64,000 bases of DNA from contig CAJUMH010000004.1 of NCBI GenBank assembly GCA_910587145.1, positions 34,422-98,421 of the forward strand. Reading direction: 5' to 3'. The translations under genes were made by a program, and so were the position numbers. How positions within the stretch are numbered: the stretch's first letter is position 1; each line of letters begins with the position of its first letter. Source of the DNA: an uncultured Ruthenibacterium sp. GTDB taxonomy: Bacteria > Bacillota > Clostridia > Oscillospirales > Ruminococcaceae. This document shows, piece after piece, positions 9,110 to 17,733 of the stretch. Below the pieces are notes generated by a model. It did not search any database and had not been told where the DNA came from. It was given only the letters and a program-made list of their open reading frames with translations.

Positions 9110-10414
9110 GTGCGCATTGCGGGGATTATTGCGGAATACAACCCGTTCCACAACGGCCACGCGTGGCAGATTGCGCAGCTGCGCCGGCGCGGGTTCGACG
9201 CTGTGGTGTGCGTTTGCAGCCCGGGCGTGGTGCAGCGCGGCGCTCCGGCGCTGCTGCCCACCGCGGTGCGCACGGCGGCCGCGCTGGCGGGCGGGGCAGA
9301 TCTGGTGCTGTGCCTGCCCGCGCCGTATGCCGCGCTCTCGTCCGAGGGCTTTGCCGCGGCGGGCGTGCGGCTGCTGACAGCGCTGGGCTGCGCGGATACA
9401 CTGTGCTTTGGCGTAGAGGCGGGCACGGCGCGGGACATTGCGGGCCTTGCCGCGCTGCTGGAGGGGCCGGCGTTTGCGCCGGCTTTGCGCGAGGCGCTGA
9501 ACGCCGGCCTGCCGCTGCCCGCTGCCCGTGCCGCTGCCGCCGAGCGCCTTTGCCCGGGCGCGGGCACGCTGCTGCGCGCGGGCAACACACTGCTGGGTGT
9601 GGATTACTGCCGGGCGATCCTGCGGCAGAAGAGCGGCCTTGTGCCGCTGGCGCTGCCGCGCCGGGGCGCGGCGCACAATGCGCCGCTTTCCGCGCCGGCA
9701 GGCGCATTTTCGGGCGCGCAGGGTGCGCCCGAGGGCACGCCGGCTGAAAAGCCCTTCAGCGCATCTTCCGGCGCGCCGGATTTGCCGGACGCGTGCGACG
9801 CGCCGCAGAAGGAATACGCCTCGGCCTCGGCGCTGCGTGCGCTGGCCGGGCAAAAAGGCGCGGCGGCGCTTGCGCCCTATGTGCCCGCCGCGTGCCTTGC
9901 CCTTTACCGGCAGGCCGAGGCGGAGGGCGCGTGGCTCAGCGAGGCCGCGTTCAGCACTGCGGCGCTCTCGCGCCTGCGCATGCTCTCTGTGCCGCAGCTG
10001 CGCACCGTGCGCGGCGCGGCCGAGGGGCTGGAGCACCGCCTTGCCGCCGCCGTACAGCGCGCGGGCACATGGCAAGAGCTGATCGAGGCGATGAAAACAA
10101 AGCGCTATGCCACCGCCCGCCTGCGCCGCTTCGCGCTGGACGCCGCACTGGGATATACGGCCGCGCTGCCCGCGCTGCCGCCGTATCTGCATATTCTGGG
10201 CGCGGGCGAGGCGGGCCGCACCGTGCTGCATACGGCAAAGCGCACCGCCGGCCTGCCGCTTTCGCATTCGCTCGCGCGCCTTGCCGAAACGGGCTCCGAG
10301 GCCGCCGCCGTCGCCGCCGCGCACGCCGCCGCCGAGGATTTTGCCGCCCTGTGCCTGCGCCGCCCCGCCCCTATGGGCACAGCCTACACGGCAAAGGCGC
10401 AGTTTGTGCGATAA
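9110..10414 (+). CDS. tmcAL: tRNA(Met) cytidine acetate ligase (TmcAL)
   Basis: 434 residues. The N-terminus VRIAGIIAEYNPFHNGHAW contains the HxGH nucleotidyltransferase signature of TmcAL (YlbM), which activates acetate with ATP and forms N4-acetylcytidine at position 34 of elongator tRNA(Met). The start is a GTG at 9110 because the family begins at this residue and AAAAAGGGGGAG lies just upstream; an in-frame ATG at 8990 would add 40 unlike residues. Around residues 185-235 there is an Ala/Pro/Gly-rich, low-complexity insertion that looks extra for the family. Confidence 0.9.
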   Translation: MRIAGIIAEYNPFHNGHAWQIAQLRRRGFDAVVCVCSPGVVQRGAPALLPTAVRTAAALAGGADLVLCLPAPYAALSSEGFAAAGVRLLTALGCADTLCFGVEAGTARDIAGLAALLEGPAFAPALREALNAGLPLPAARAAAAERLCPGAGTLLRAGNTLLGVDYCRAILRQKSGLVPLALPRRGAAHNAPLSAPAGAFSGAQGAPEGTPAEKPFSASSGAPDLPDACDAPQKEYASASALRALAGQKGAAALAPYVPAACLALYRQAEAEGAWLSEAAFSTAALSRLRMLSVPQLRTVRGAAEGLEHRLAAAVQRAGTWQELIEAMKTKRYATARLRRFALDAALGYTAALPALPPYLHILGAGEAGRTVLHTAKRTAGLPLSHSLARLAETGSEAAAVAAAHAAAEDFAALCLRRPAPMGTAYTAKAQFVR

Positions 10415-10767
10415 AGACGGCCGTTTTACGGTTTGTGGGTGATCATAACGGATCGATCCTTTCTGAATATTTTCGGCGTGTGATGGGAATAGCCTGTAAA
10501 AAATATAAAAACAGTGCAGGCTAAGATCCGCTCAGAGCCTGCACTGCGTTTCGCTTCATCCCATGAGAAAGACGTTCTAATTGGCTGAAGAGGGAGACAG
10601 CAATGAACGTCCGCTGTTCTGCCCATAGACAGAAACCGCGGACGGCATCGCGACGGTGCGGCAAAAACGGCCGATCCGATCCAGCATTGCCTTGCCTCCT
10701 AAAGAATGTAACTCATTGTACCCCTTTTCATTCCGGCTGTCAAGAAAGATGCACCGCCGGCAGCGCC
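10415..10767. other. intergenic stretch between convergent genes
   Basis: This 353-base spacer holds the minus-strand terminator at 10498-10546. No promoter, RNA gene or recognisable coding remnant was seen in the rest. Confidence 0.5.
10498..10546 (-). terminator. intrinsic terminator, minus strand
   Basis: An 11-bp stem, CAGTGCAGGCT against AGCCTGCACTG (10512-10546), is followed on the minus strand by TTTTTATATTTTTT. It would end the leftward transcript about 220 bases after the metallophosphoesterase gene. Confidence 0.85.
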
Positions 10768-12186
10768 TCAGCGGCGGGCAGATCCGGCGCTTTGCGTGCT
10801 CTTCGCCTCGATGGCCGCCGGCCTCTGGCCGGCATTGTCATTGTCACCGGCCGGGCCGGGCGCGTCCATCACCACGGCTTTCGCGGCGGCCCGCTTTTTT
10901 TTGCGGCGGCGCACAAAGAGCGGCCAGAAAATCGCGTTGACAAGAAGCGATCCCAAAATTACGCCCAGCAGCGCCAGATCCCAGATGCGGGACATGCGGA
11001 AAAAGCGCTGCACAGCGGCAAGGGGGCCGGGCCTGTAAAAATCCTTCAGCAGCAGAACGCGTGTTTCGTATTGGCCGGAGGCGATGGTCTTTTCGTCCAC
11101 CTCAATGATGCGCACGCCGCGCGCGTCCTCGCTGTTGTAGCTTGTAAGCGTCGCGCCGGGGCAGGCCACCAGACCGACGCCGTCGAGCCGCGCCTCAAAG
11201 GAATTTACATGGTCATGGCCGAAAAATGCGGCCTTCACATCGCCCGCCTCGCGCCACGCGGCGAACTGCCCGTTGGAATAATTGGGCGGGCACGGCGCTT
11301 CCTCTACGCCCGAAAGCCCCTCGGGGGCGGCATACCAGCCGCCCTTGCCGGCGCCCTTGCCTGCAAACGCGCCGGGCTCGTCCGCATCGCGCACACGGGT
11401 GAACACGTTATAGATCTCCGGCACAATGATATGCTGGAACACCAGCGCAGGCACGGCCTCGCCGCCGTTCGTGCGGGCCAGCGTTTCGCTTACGGTGCGG
11501 CACCACGCCACCTGCTCTTTGGTTACGCAGCCATAGCCGCCCTTTGCGTCGTATTCCAGCGAATCGACAAAATACAGGTTCAGCGCGGGGCGTGTGCCGT
11601 CCGAGGAGGTGTAGATGAGGTGATAGGTACCGCACCCGGGCAGAGACGCGCCCTCGTCCACGGCAAGGCAGCCGGGGAACGATTGGTAATAGGCCATCTG
11701 CACTTCTTTGGAGACGCCCGCGTCCTGTGCGTCGTGGTTGCCGAACACCACCGCGAACGGGATGCCGCGTTCGGTTACGGGTGCGAGAATCTGATCGATC
11801 ACGCGTTTTACGTGCGCCTCGTTGTCGCCCAGATGGAGAAAGGGGTGCTTGCCCTCGATCTGATCGCCCAGAAAGACGACAAGATCGGGCTGTTCGGCGT
11901 CCAAAATTGCGGCGAGGCATTCCGTCAGCGTACCCGATACAAACTGTGTGGTCTGCACATCGGAAAAGACGGCGATCTTCAGCTTTCCGTTTTTGGGAAA
12001 GCGCAGCGTGCCGCCGTCTGCCTGCCCCTGCGCCGCGCCCGGCGCGCAGGCTGTTGGGGCGGGAGCGGATGCCGCAGGCACAGCTGCCGCTAAAACGGGC
12101 GCCGCCGCCGCAACACCCGGCGCGGCAAGGCAAAGCAGCAGAGAAAAGCACAGCGCACAGCGCAGCACCCGGCGAAAGCGTTTCAT
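10768..12186 (-). CDS. exported metallophosphoesterase with C-terminal membrane anchor
   Basis: 472 residues. An N-terminal signal segment (basic MKRFRR, then a hydrophobic run to about residue 30) and an Ala/Pro-rich linker lead into a calcineurin-like phosphoesterase domain with FSDVQ, FLGDQIEG, GNHD and FGHDHVN metal ligands. A hydrophobic helix near 425-448 followed by RRRKKKR gives a membrane anchor with an inside tail. The start at 12186 was chosen over an upstream in-frame ATG at 12261 because the signal peptide begins there and AAAGGAG lies upstream. The likely role is dephosphorylation of an extracellular organic phosphate; the substrate is unknown. Confidence 0.85.
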   Translation of the reverse strand: MKRFRRVLRCALCFSLLLCLAAPGVAAAAPVLAAAVPAASAPAPTACAPGAAQGQADGGTLRFPKNGKLKIAVFSDVQTTQFVSGTLTECLAAILDAEQPDLVVFLGDQIEGKHPFLHLGDNEAHVKRVIDQILAPVTERGIPFAVVFGNHDAQDAGVSKEVQMAYYQSFPGCLAVDEGASLPGCGTYHLIYTSSDGTRPALNLYFVDSLEYDAKGGYGCVTKEQVAWCRTVSETLARTNGGEAVPALVFQHIIVPEIYNVFTRVRDADEPGAFAGKGAGKGGWYAAPEGLSGVEEAPCPPNYSNGQFAAWREAGDVKAAFFGHDHVNSFEARLDGVGLVACPGATLTSYNSEDARGVRIIEVDEKTIASGQYETRVLLLKDFYRPGPLAAVQRFFRMSRIWDLALLGVILGSLLVNAIFWPLFVRRRKKKRAAAKAVVMDAPGPAGDNDNAGQRPAAIEAKSTQSAGSARR

Positions 12187-12296
12187 AGGGAGGACACTCC
12201 TTTCTGCGATGCAAAAAACGGTTGAACAGGGAGATCGGCGGCCCGCAGGAACAGGGCGCATTTTCCTCCCCTAAAAGGCGATTCAAAAAGCGGTTT

Positions 12297-12563
12297 TTAC
12301 ATTTCGCGCGTATTGCGCGGCGCGGTTTGGGCGCCGGCGGCGCAGCTCTGGACATGCGCGGCGCGGCTTTGGGCGCCCGGAACGCAGCCTTGGGCGCGAA
12401 CATCACTGTCCTGCACGCGTGTGGCGCGCAGGGCGCAGCCGGCGGTGCATGCGGCGCAGCTGCCGCAGCATTTGCCCGCGCGCCGGTCCTGCCAGATCCT
12501 GCGCAGCGCCAGCGCGGCGGCAAAACCAACCAGCGCCAGCAAAAACCAATCGAGGACGTTCAT
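12297..12563 (-). CDS. FeoB-associated Cys-rich membrane protein
   Basis: 88 residues: one membrane helix (MNVLDWFLLALVGFAAALAL) followed by a Cys-rich stretch CCGSCAACTAGC and a low-complexity tail. This matches the small FeoB-associated Cys-rich proteins coded after feoB in Firmicutes, thought to assist iron uptake. AAGGAGC precedes the ATG at 12563; an upstream ATG at 12593 has no such site. It lies 73 bases after feoB. The tail, with repeated Ala-Cys/Gln-Ser segments, is longer than in typical members. Confidence 0.8.
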   Translation of the reverse strand: MNVLDWFLLALVGFAAALALRRIWQDRRAGKCCGSCAACTAGCALRATRVQDSDVRAQGCVPGAQSRAAHVQSCAAGAQTAPRNTREM

Positions 12564-12636
12564 CAAAAGCTCCTTTTTAAAACACTTTTTCATTTTTAAT
12601 GCTGCCGCCCGCGTTCACAGGGGCTCGCGGGCGGCC

Positions 12637-14688
12637 TTAAACAAACAGGCTGCCCACCTGATACACCGCGCAGGCGCACAGCCATGCGATGGCGCACTGG
12701 GCCAGAGCGACGCGGGCGGCGGCCCAGCCGGAATGCATCTCGCGGCGCACGGCGGCAATGGCGGCCACGCAGGGGGAATACAGCAGCGTAAAGGTTAAAA
12801 AGCTGAACGCGGCCAGCGGGGAGAACAGCGCCTCCAGTGCGCCGCCCAGCGTGGCGACGGTAGAGCCCGTCAGCACGGCCAGCGTGCTGACAACGGCCTC
12901 TTTGGCCGAAAAGCCGGTGATGAGCGCCGTGGCGGCGCGCCAATCGGTAAAGCCCAGCGGCGCGAAGGCGGGTGCGATCCATCTGCCGATGCCGGCCAGC
13001 ATGCTCTGCGCGCTGTCGGCTACCACGTTCAGACGCGTATCGAACGACTGCAAAAACCAAATGGCGATCGTCGCCACAAAAATTACGGTAAACGCGCGCG
13101 TAAGAAAATCCTTCGCCTTATCCCAAAGCAGCAGCGCCACGCTTTTTGGGCTGGGCAGGCGGTAATTCGGCAGCTCCATTACAAAGGGCACCGGGTTGCC
13201 GCGATAGACGGTGCTCTTCAGCAAAAGCCCCGAAAAAATGCCCACCGCCATGCCCATCACATAGAGCAGGATCATCACCACCGCACCGTGCCGGGGAAAG
13301 AATGCCGCCGTGAACACCGCGTAGATGGGCAGCTTGGCCGAGCAGCTCATGAACGGGGTAAGCAGAATCGTCATTTTGCGGTCGCGGTCGCTGGAGAGCG
13401 TGCGCGTGGCCATAATGGCGGGTACGCTGCACCCAAAGCCGATGAGCATCGGCACAAAGCTGCGGCCCGAAAGGCCGATGCGCCGCAAAAGCTTATCCAT
13501 TACAAACGCCACGCGCGCCATGTAGCCGGAATCCTCCAACATTGAGAGAAAAAAGAACAGCGTTACAATAACGGGCAAAAAGCTCAGCACGCTGCCCACG
13601 CCCGCGCATACGCCATCGATCAGCAGGCTGTGCACCACGGGATTGATGCCGTAGGCTGTGAGCGCGCGGTCGGCCAGCGCCGTTACCGCGTCGATGCCCA
13701 GTGTCAGCAGGTCGCTCAGCGCCGTGCCGATGACGCCGAAGGTCAGCCAGAACACCAGCAGCATGATGCACAGAAAAATGGGAATGGCCGTATATTTGCC
13801 CGTGAGCACGCGGTCGATGCGCATGCTGCGCAAATGGCTTTTGCTCTCGCCGTTTTTTACAACGGCCTGCGCGCACAGCTTTTCGATGAACGCATACCGC
13901 ATATCGGCCAGCGCGGCCTCGCGGTCGGTGCCGAGCTCGGCCTCCATCTCGGCCACGCTGTGGCCGATGAGCTCCACCTCGTTGTCGGAAAGGTGCAGCA
14001 TCGCAAGCATGGGGGCGTCGCCCTCCACCAGCTTTGTGGCAGCAAAGCGGTTCGGTACGCCGGCGGCCTCGGCATGGTCTTCTACAATGTGCGCCAGCGA
14101 ATGAATGCACCGGTGCACCGCACCCGAGCAGAAATCCTGCCGCCGCGGCGGCGTTTTGGCGCGGGCGGTGTGCAGCGCGCGCTCGATGAGCTCGTCGATG
14201 CCCTCGTTTTTTGCCGCCGAGATGGGCACCACGGGGATGCCAAGCTCCTCCTCCAGCCGCTTTACGTTGACGGTGCTGCCGTTGGCGCGCATTTCGTCCA
14301 TCATGTTCAGCGCCAGAACCATGGGGATGTTCAGCTCAATGAGCTGCAGCGTGAGGTACAGATTACGCTCGATGTTCGTCGCGTCTACAATGTTGATTAC
14401 GCCGTCCGGTTTTTCGCGGATGAGAAAATCGCGCGTGACGATCTCTTCGCTGGTATAGGGCGAGAGCGAATAGATGCCCGGCAGATCCACAACGGTATTC
14501 TGCCCGGCGTCCGCCGCGTGCGCGCCGCGCCGGCGCGCCGGATGCGCCGGGCCGCCCGGCCGGATGACGCCTTCCTTTTTATCCACCGTCACGCCCGGAA
14601 AATTGCCGACGTGCTGGTTGGAACCGGTAAGCTGATTGAACAGTGTTGTTTTGCCGCAGTTCTGATTGCCTGCGAGTGCGAAAACCAT
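12637..14688 (-). CDS. feoB: ferrous iron transporter FeoB
   Basis: 683 residues. The N-terminal G domain has the P-loop GNQNCGKTTLFNQLTG (7-22), switch region VDLPGIYSLSPY and the guanine-specificity motif LNMMDE. A spacer domain precedes the membrane core from about residue 300, with two FeoB gate repeats (CSVPAIMATRTL and FSAKEAVVSTL). FeoB carries Fe(II) across the membrane using GTP hydrolysis. An insert after the P-loop (IRPGGPAHPARRRGAHAADA) between G1 and the switch region is unusual. The gene follows feoA by 70 bases. Confidence 0.96.
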   Translation of the reverse strand: MVFALAGNQNCGKTTLFNQLTGSNQHVGNFPGVTVDKKEGVIRPGGPAHPARRRGAHAADAGQNTVVDLPGIYSLSPYTSEEIVTRDFLIREKPDGVINIVDATNIERNLYLTLQLIELNIPMVLALNMMDEMRANGSTVNVKRLEEELGIPVVPISAAKNEGIDELIERALHTARAKTPPRRQDFCSGAVHRCIHSLAHIVEDHAEAAGVPNRFAATKLVEGDAPMLAMLHLSDNEVELIGHSVAEMEAELGTDREAALADMRYAFIEKLCAQAVVKNGESKSHLRSMRIDRVLTGKYTAIPIFLCIMLLVFWLTFGVIGTALSDLLTLGIDAVTALADRALTAYGINPVVHSLLIDGVCAGVGSVLSFLPVIVTLFFFLSMLEDSGYMARVAFVMDKLLRRIGLSGRSFVPMLIGFGCSVPAIMATRTLSSDRDRKMTILLTPFMSCSAKLPIYAVFTAAFFPRHGAVVMILLYVMGMAVGIFSGLLLKSTVYRGNPVPFVMELPNYRLPSPKSVALLLWDKAKDFLTRAFTVIFVATIAIWFLQSFDTRLNVVADSAQSMLAGIGRWIAPAFAPLGFTDWRAATALITGFSAKEAVVSTLAVLTGSTVATLGGALEALFSPLAAFSFLTFTLLYSPCVAAIAAVRREMHSGWAAARVALAQCAIAWLCACAVYQVGSLFV

Positions 14689-14758
14689 GAAAACTGCCTC
14701 CTGCGTGCATCGTGATTTTTGTAAGAGAGCGCCGCTTTTTCAATTGTGAATCGGCGGA

Positions 14759-14989
14759 TCACGCGCCGTCCTCCCTGAGCGTGATCTCCCTTGCGTCGTC
14801 CAGGCGCAGCGTGAGCTCGTAGCCGCGCAGGCGCAGCTCGATGGGGTCGCCCATCGGGGCGGCCTTCTGCACGGTGACGGTGGTATTCGGTGTGAGGCCC
14901 ATATCCAGCAGACGGCGGCGCAGTGCGCCCTGCCCGCCTACGGCGGCAATGCGCCGCGTTTGCCCGATGGGAAGCTGATCCAATGTCAT
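14759..14989 (-). CDS. feoA: ferrous iron transport protein FeoA
   Basis: 76 residues, the normal size of FeoA SH3-like proteins, with MTLDQLPIGQ at the start and LLDMGLTPNTTV in the centre. It is thought to modulate FeoB. The ATG at 14989 was chosen since GGGAGG stands eight bases upstream; a start at 15022 would add residues unlike the family. First gene of the feo operon, under the promoter and palindrome at 15038-15097. Confidence 0.94.
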   Translation of the reverse strand: MTLDQLPIGQTRRIAAVGGQGALRRRLLDMGLTPNTTVTVQKAAPMGDPIELRLRGYELTLRLDDAREITLREDGA

Positions 14990-15037
14990 GCGTGATCCCT
15001 CCCAAAAACGTTTTCTCCCCAATTTTATAAATGCAAT

Positions 15038-15053
15038 GTTAGCAATGTCTAAC
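15038..15053 (-). promoter_or_regulatory. metalloregulator-like operator of the feo operon
   Basis: A palindrome GTTAG-N6-CTAAC lies about 15 bases after the feo -10 box. It resembles DtxR/IdeR/MntR-type boxes (TTAG..CTAA) rather than a Fur box. Binding there by an iron-loaded repressor would block feo transcription; the regulator gene is not in the window. Confidence 0.6.
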
Positions 15054-15068
15054 TAATTACACTCTTTC

Positions 15069-15097
15069 AGCATACACGCAACGGTTTTATTTGTCAA
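15069..15097 (-). promoter_or_regulatory. feoA promoter
   Basis: TTGACA (15092-15097) and TATGCT (15069-15074) on the minus strand, 17 bases apart, about 80 bases upstream of feoA. Confidence 0.82.
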
Positions 15098-15140
15098 GAC
15101 AAAATGCGCCAAAATTTGCGGGAGGCGCCCCTAAAAATGC

Positions 15141-15170
15141 GCGTCTTTGCGCTCAAAGCCGCAAAGACGC
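15141..15170. other. perfect inverted repeat
   Basis: GCGTCTTTGC and GCAAAGACGC flank a 10-base loop. There is no good T run on the plus side; on the minus strand GCATTTTT follows. It lies upstream of the feo promoter in the 380-base spacer before the transglycosylase and may be a terminator or a protein site. Confidence 0.45.
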
Positions 15171-15258
15171 GATGGTTGCAAAAATGTAAGCCTGCGCACA
15201 CGGGATGAAAGCCATTTCTATGGCGGAGCGGCCGACGTTTTTTTACAATAAAAGTATC

Positions 15259-15419
15259 AAAGCGTTCCGGCCGGCGCACCGCAGGGCACAGGGCCGTGCA
15301 GCGCCGGGCAGCAAAGCGTTCCGGCCGGCGCACCGCGGGCGCAGGGCCGTGCAGCGCCGGGCAGCAAAGCGTTCCGGCCGGCGCACCGCAGGGCGCAGGG
15401 CCGTGCAGCGCCGGGCAAC
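15259..15419. repeat. three tandem copies of a 53-54 bp repeat
   Basis: Three near-identical units start at 15259, 15313 and 15366, each beginning AAAGCGTTCCGGCCGGCGCA and ending near GCAGCGCCGGGCA. The units differ at only a few positions (for example GCAGGGCACA versus GCGGGCGCA). They end 60 bases before the transglycosylase start. No coding role was recognised. Confidence 0.92.
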
Positions 15420-15478
15420 ACAGCGCACCGCGCGCGGCGCGCTGCCTTGGGCGAGAGAGAAAGAAAGGGCGATGGGAT

Positions 15479-16204
15479 ATGAAACGGCTGTGGAAGGGAC
15501 TGAGGCATATCATGATGGGGACAATAACATTTCTGTTCGCGGTGTGCGCGATTGCGGCCACGGTCATTTTGCTGCGGGGATATCAGATGTATCAGAATGC
15601 GCTGGCCGAAAAGCCGCTGCCCGAGGCAGTGGCCGAACTGCGCGCCCAGCCGGGGTTTACCCCGCTGGACGGGCTGCCGGCGCTGTATCTGGACGCCGTG
15701 GTGGCCGTGGAGGATCACCGGTTTTACGCGCACGGCGGCATCGATATGATCGCCATCTGCCGCGCGCTTTGGAACGATCTGCGCGCCGGGGCCTATGTTG
15801 AGGGCGGCAGCACCATCACGCAGCAGCTGGCAAAAAACCTGTATTTTACCCAGGCAAAAGAGCTGACGCGCAAGGTGGCCGAGCTGTTTATGGCGTGGGA
15901 ACTGGAGGCGCGCTATACAAAAGACGAGATTTTGGAGCTGTATGTGAACGGCATCTATTTTGGCGGCGGCTACTGGAATATCGGGCAGGCGAGCCGCGGC
16001 TATTTTGGTAAGGAGCCCGCCGAGATGACGCCATACGAATGTACGCTGCTGGCGGGCGTGCCGAACGCGCCCAACGCCTACAACCCCGTGCAGCATGCAG
16101 AGCTTGCCGCGCAGCGCCAGCAGCGCGTGGTGGAAAAGCTGCAGCGCTACGGCTATGTAAGCGCCTTCGAGGCGCAGGAGCTGGCAGCGCTGCCCGCGAT
16201 ATAA
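15479..16204 (+). CDS. monofunctional peptidoglycan transglycosylase (GT51)
   Basis: 241 residues: a short basic N-terminus, one membrane helix (about 12-34), then a GT51 domain. Catalytic Glu79 lies in VAVEDHRFYAHGGID, and GGSTITQQLAKN (near 110) and YVNGIYFGGGYWNIGQA are the next signature motifs. There is no transpeptidase domain, so it resembles MtgA/Mgt enzymes that polymerise lipid II outside the membrane. The ATG at 15479 fits the domain start; the upstream AAAGGGCGATGGG is a weak ribosome site. A terminator follows directly. Confidence 0.9.
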   Translation: MKRLWKGLRHIMMGTITFLFAVCAIAATVILLRGYQMYQNALAEKPLPEAVAELRAQPGFTPLDGLPALYLDAVVAVEDHRFYAHGGIDMIAICRALWNDLRAGAYVEGGSTITQQLAKNLYFTQAKELTRKVAELFMAWELEARYTKDEILELYVNGIYFGGGYWNIGQASRGYFGKEPAEMTPYECTLLAGVPNAPNAYNPVQHAELAAQRQQRVVEKLQRYGYVSAFEAQELAALPAI

Positions 16205-16214
16205 AGCGGCAAGG

Positions 16215-16246
16215 GCAGATCCCGGGTGCGGGATCTGCTTTTTTTT
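16215..16246 (+). terminator. intrinsic terminator
   Basis: GCAGATCCC and GGGATCTGC pair around GGGTGC, followed by eight T residues, 11 bases after the transglycosylase stop codon. Confidence 0.93.
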
Positions 16247-16339
16247 GCACTGCGGATGCAAAAATTTGCATTTTGCGGAAAAAAGCTATGCGGGGCCCTT
16301 TGTTTGTGATACAATGGATTCAGAAAAGGGGGGATCCGC

Positions 16340-17311
16340 ATGGCTTATGCGATCGACGAGATCCGCAGGGTGCCGCTCGGCGGCGTGCGGCAGAAGATCC
16401 ATATCCGAGGCGAGAAGCCGGAAAATCCGGTGCTGCTGTTTTTGCACGGCGGGCCGGGCATCAGCAACCGCGACGGCGTAATGACGCGCGACAGCGATTT
16501 GTGCGATGCGTTTACGATCGTCGCGTGGGATCAGCGGGGCACGGGCGGCTCGTATTGGGGCGTTCCAAAAGAGACGCTGAACCTGGAACAGCTCATCGCC
16601 GATGCCGCAGAGCTGGTGGATTATCTGTGCAAAACACTCGGCAAGAAAAAGCTGTTTATCTGGGGCGGCAGCTGGGGCACGGAGCTGGGCACCTACCTGT
16701 GCAGCCGGCACCCGCAGCACATTGCGGGCTATGTGGGCAGCGGCCAGCTGGTAAACGGCACGCTGAATGAGGAAATCGGCTATGACTTCGCGATGACAGA
16801 GGCAAAAAAGGCGGGCGACACCGAGGCGGTTGCCACGCTGGAGCGCATAGGCCGGCCGGTGAACGGCTGCTATCGCGAGGTGTTCGACGGCATGATGGCG
16901 CAGCGGCGCATTATGAAAAAATACGGCGGCCACTCAATGAAAAAGGGCACCTATTGGACGGATACCGCGCTGCCGCTGCTGAAAAGCCGTGAGTTTACGT
17001 TTACGGATAAGATCGGCCTTGCGCTGGGCTACAAAAAATGCCTGACCTATATGTGGCCCTCCACCATCGCCTGCGATTTTCACAAGGAATGCACCCGGTT
17101 CGAGATGCCGTACTATATTTTTCAGGGCGTGCACGACAACAACACGCCCAGCGCGCTGGTGCAGGCGTATTACGACGCCATCGAGGCGCCCGATAAGGAC
17201 CTGGTCTGGTTTGAGAATTCGGCGCACGGCCCGATGCGCGAGGAACCGGAAAAATACAAAAAGCTGCTGCGCGAAAAGCTGCTGCAGTGGTGCAAAACGG
17301 ACGATATCTGA
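16340..17311 (+). CDS. alpha/beta hydrolase, proline iminopeptidase-like
   Basis: 323 residues of the alpha/beta hydrolase fold. LHGGPG (35-40) is the oxyanion motif of prolyl aminopeptidase-type enzymes, WDQRGTGGS follows at 63-71, and the nucleophile elbow GGSWGT puts the serine at 111. A probable catalytic His is in NSAHGP near residue 297. No signal peptide, so cytosolic. GGGGGGATCCGC precedes the ATG. The gene appears to stand alone; release of N-terminal residues from peptides is the likely role, but esterase activity is possible. Confidence 0.83.
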   Translation: MAYAIDEIRRVPLGGVRQKIHIRGEKPENPVLLFLHGGPGISNRDGVMTRDSDLCDAFTIVAWDQRGTGGSYWGVPKETLNLEQLIADAAELVDYLCKTLGKKKLFIWGGSWGTELGTYLCSRHPQHIAGYVGSGQLVNGTLNEEIGYDFAMTEAKKAGDTEAVATLERIGRPVNGCYREVFDGMMAQRRIMKKYGGHSMKKGTYWTDTALPLLKSREFTFTDKIGLALGYKKCLTYMWPSTIACDFHKECTRFEMPYYIFQGVHDNNTPSALVQAYYDAIEAPDKDLVWFENSAHGPMREEPEKYKKLLREKLLQWCKTDDI

Positions 17312-17733
17312 ACGGGCGCTTTTCGCGGCGTATGTCGCGCTGCCGTTGCCGCCTTGCCGAAAAACCGGAAAAAGAAAAGAGGAACGGCCGAAGCATTGTA
17401 ATTTAAGCACAATCCCGAAAAAGGATGCACAAAAGCAGGCCCCCGGAGAAGGGCCCAATCAGGCAGGCAGTGGCCGGACGCTCATTGAAAGAGGGAAGGA
17501 GCCCGTCCCTCCGAAGATAAGGCTGCAGGGTTCCAAGCCCGATTGATTGGTGCCGGAAAGAACATCCGGCACACAGATTGATTCGGTTCAACGCGAAGCG
17601 GAGCCCGCGCGCCCTCACGTGCTCTGTAGGACGCCTGTTTCCTCAAGACATTTTAACAAATTTTTGACTGCTGCGTCAGAGGCTCCATTCTCTTTGGCGC
17701 CCTGCGGCGCAGCGGAAAGGAATGGCCATATCT
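17312..17733 (+). other. long leader of the GPH symporter gene with possible RNA structure
   Basis: This 420-base stretch has no coding sign. From about 17450 to 17545 an outer stem AATCAGGC with GCCCGATT (one mismatch) can enclose GAGGGA/TCCCTC (hairpin near 17490-17512) and GGCAG/CTGC. A perfect hairpin GTGCCGGA-N7-TCCGGCAC follows at 17550-17572. No T run follows either, and no known riboswitch consensus was recognised. No clear promoter was found. The rest near 17580-17710 is unstructured by eye. Confidence 0.4.

Noticed and set aside
15259..15419. Tandem units taken as a CRISPR array
   Set aside because: Units are contiguous with no variable spacers.
17540..17600. tRNA-like GGTTCCAAGCC segment
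   Set aside because: No acceptor, D or anticodon stems fit around it.
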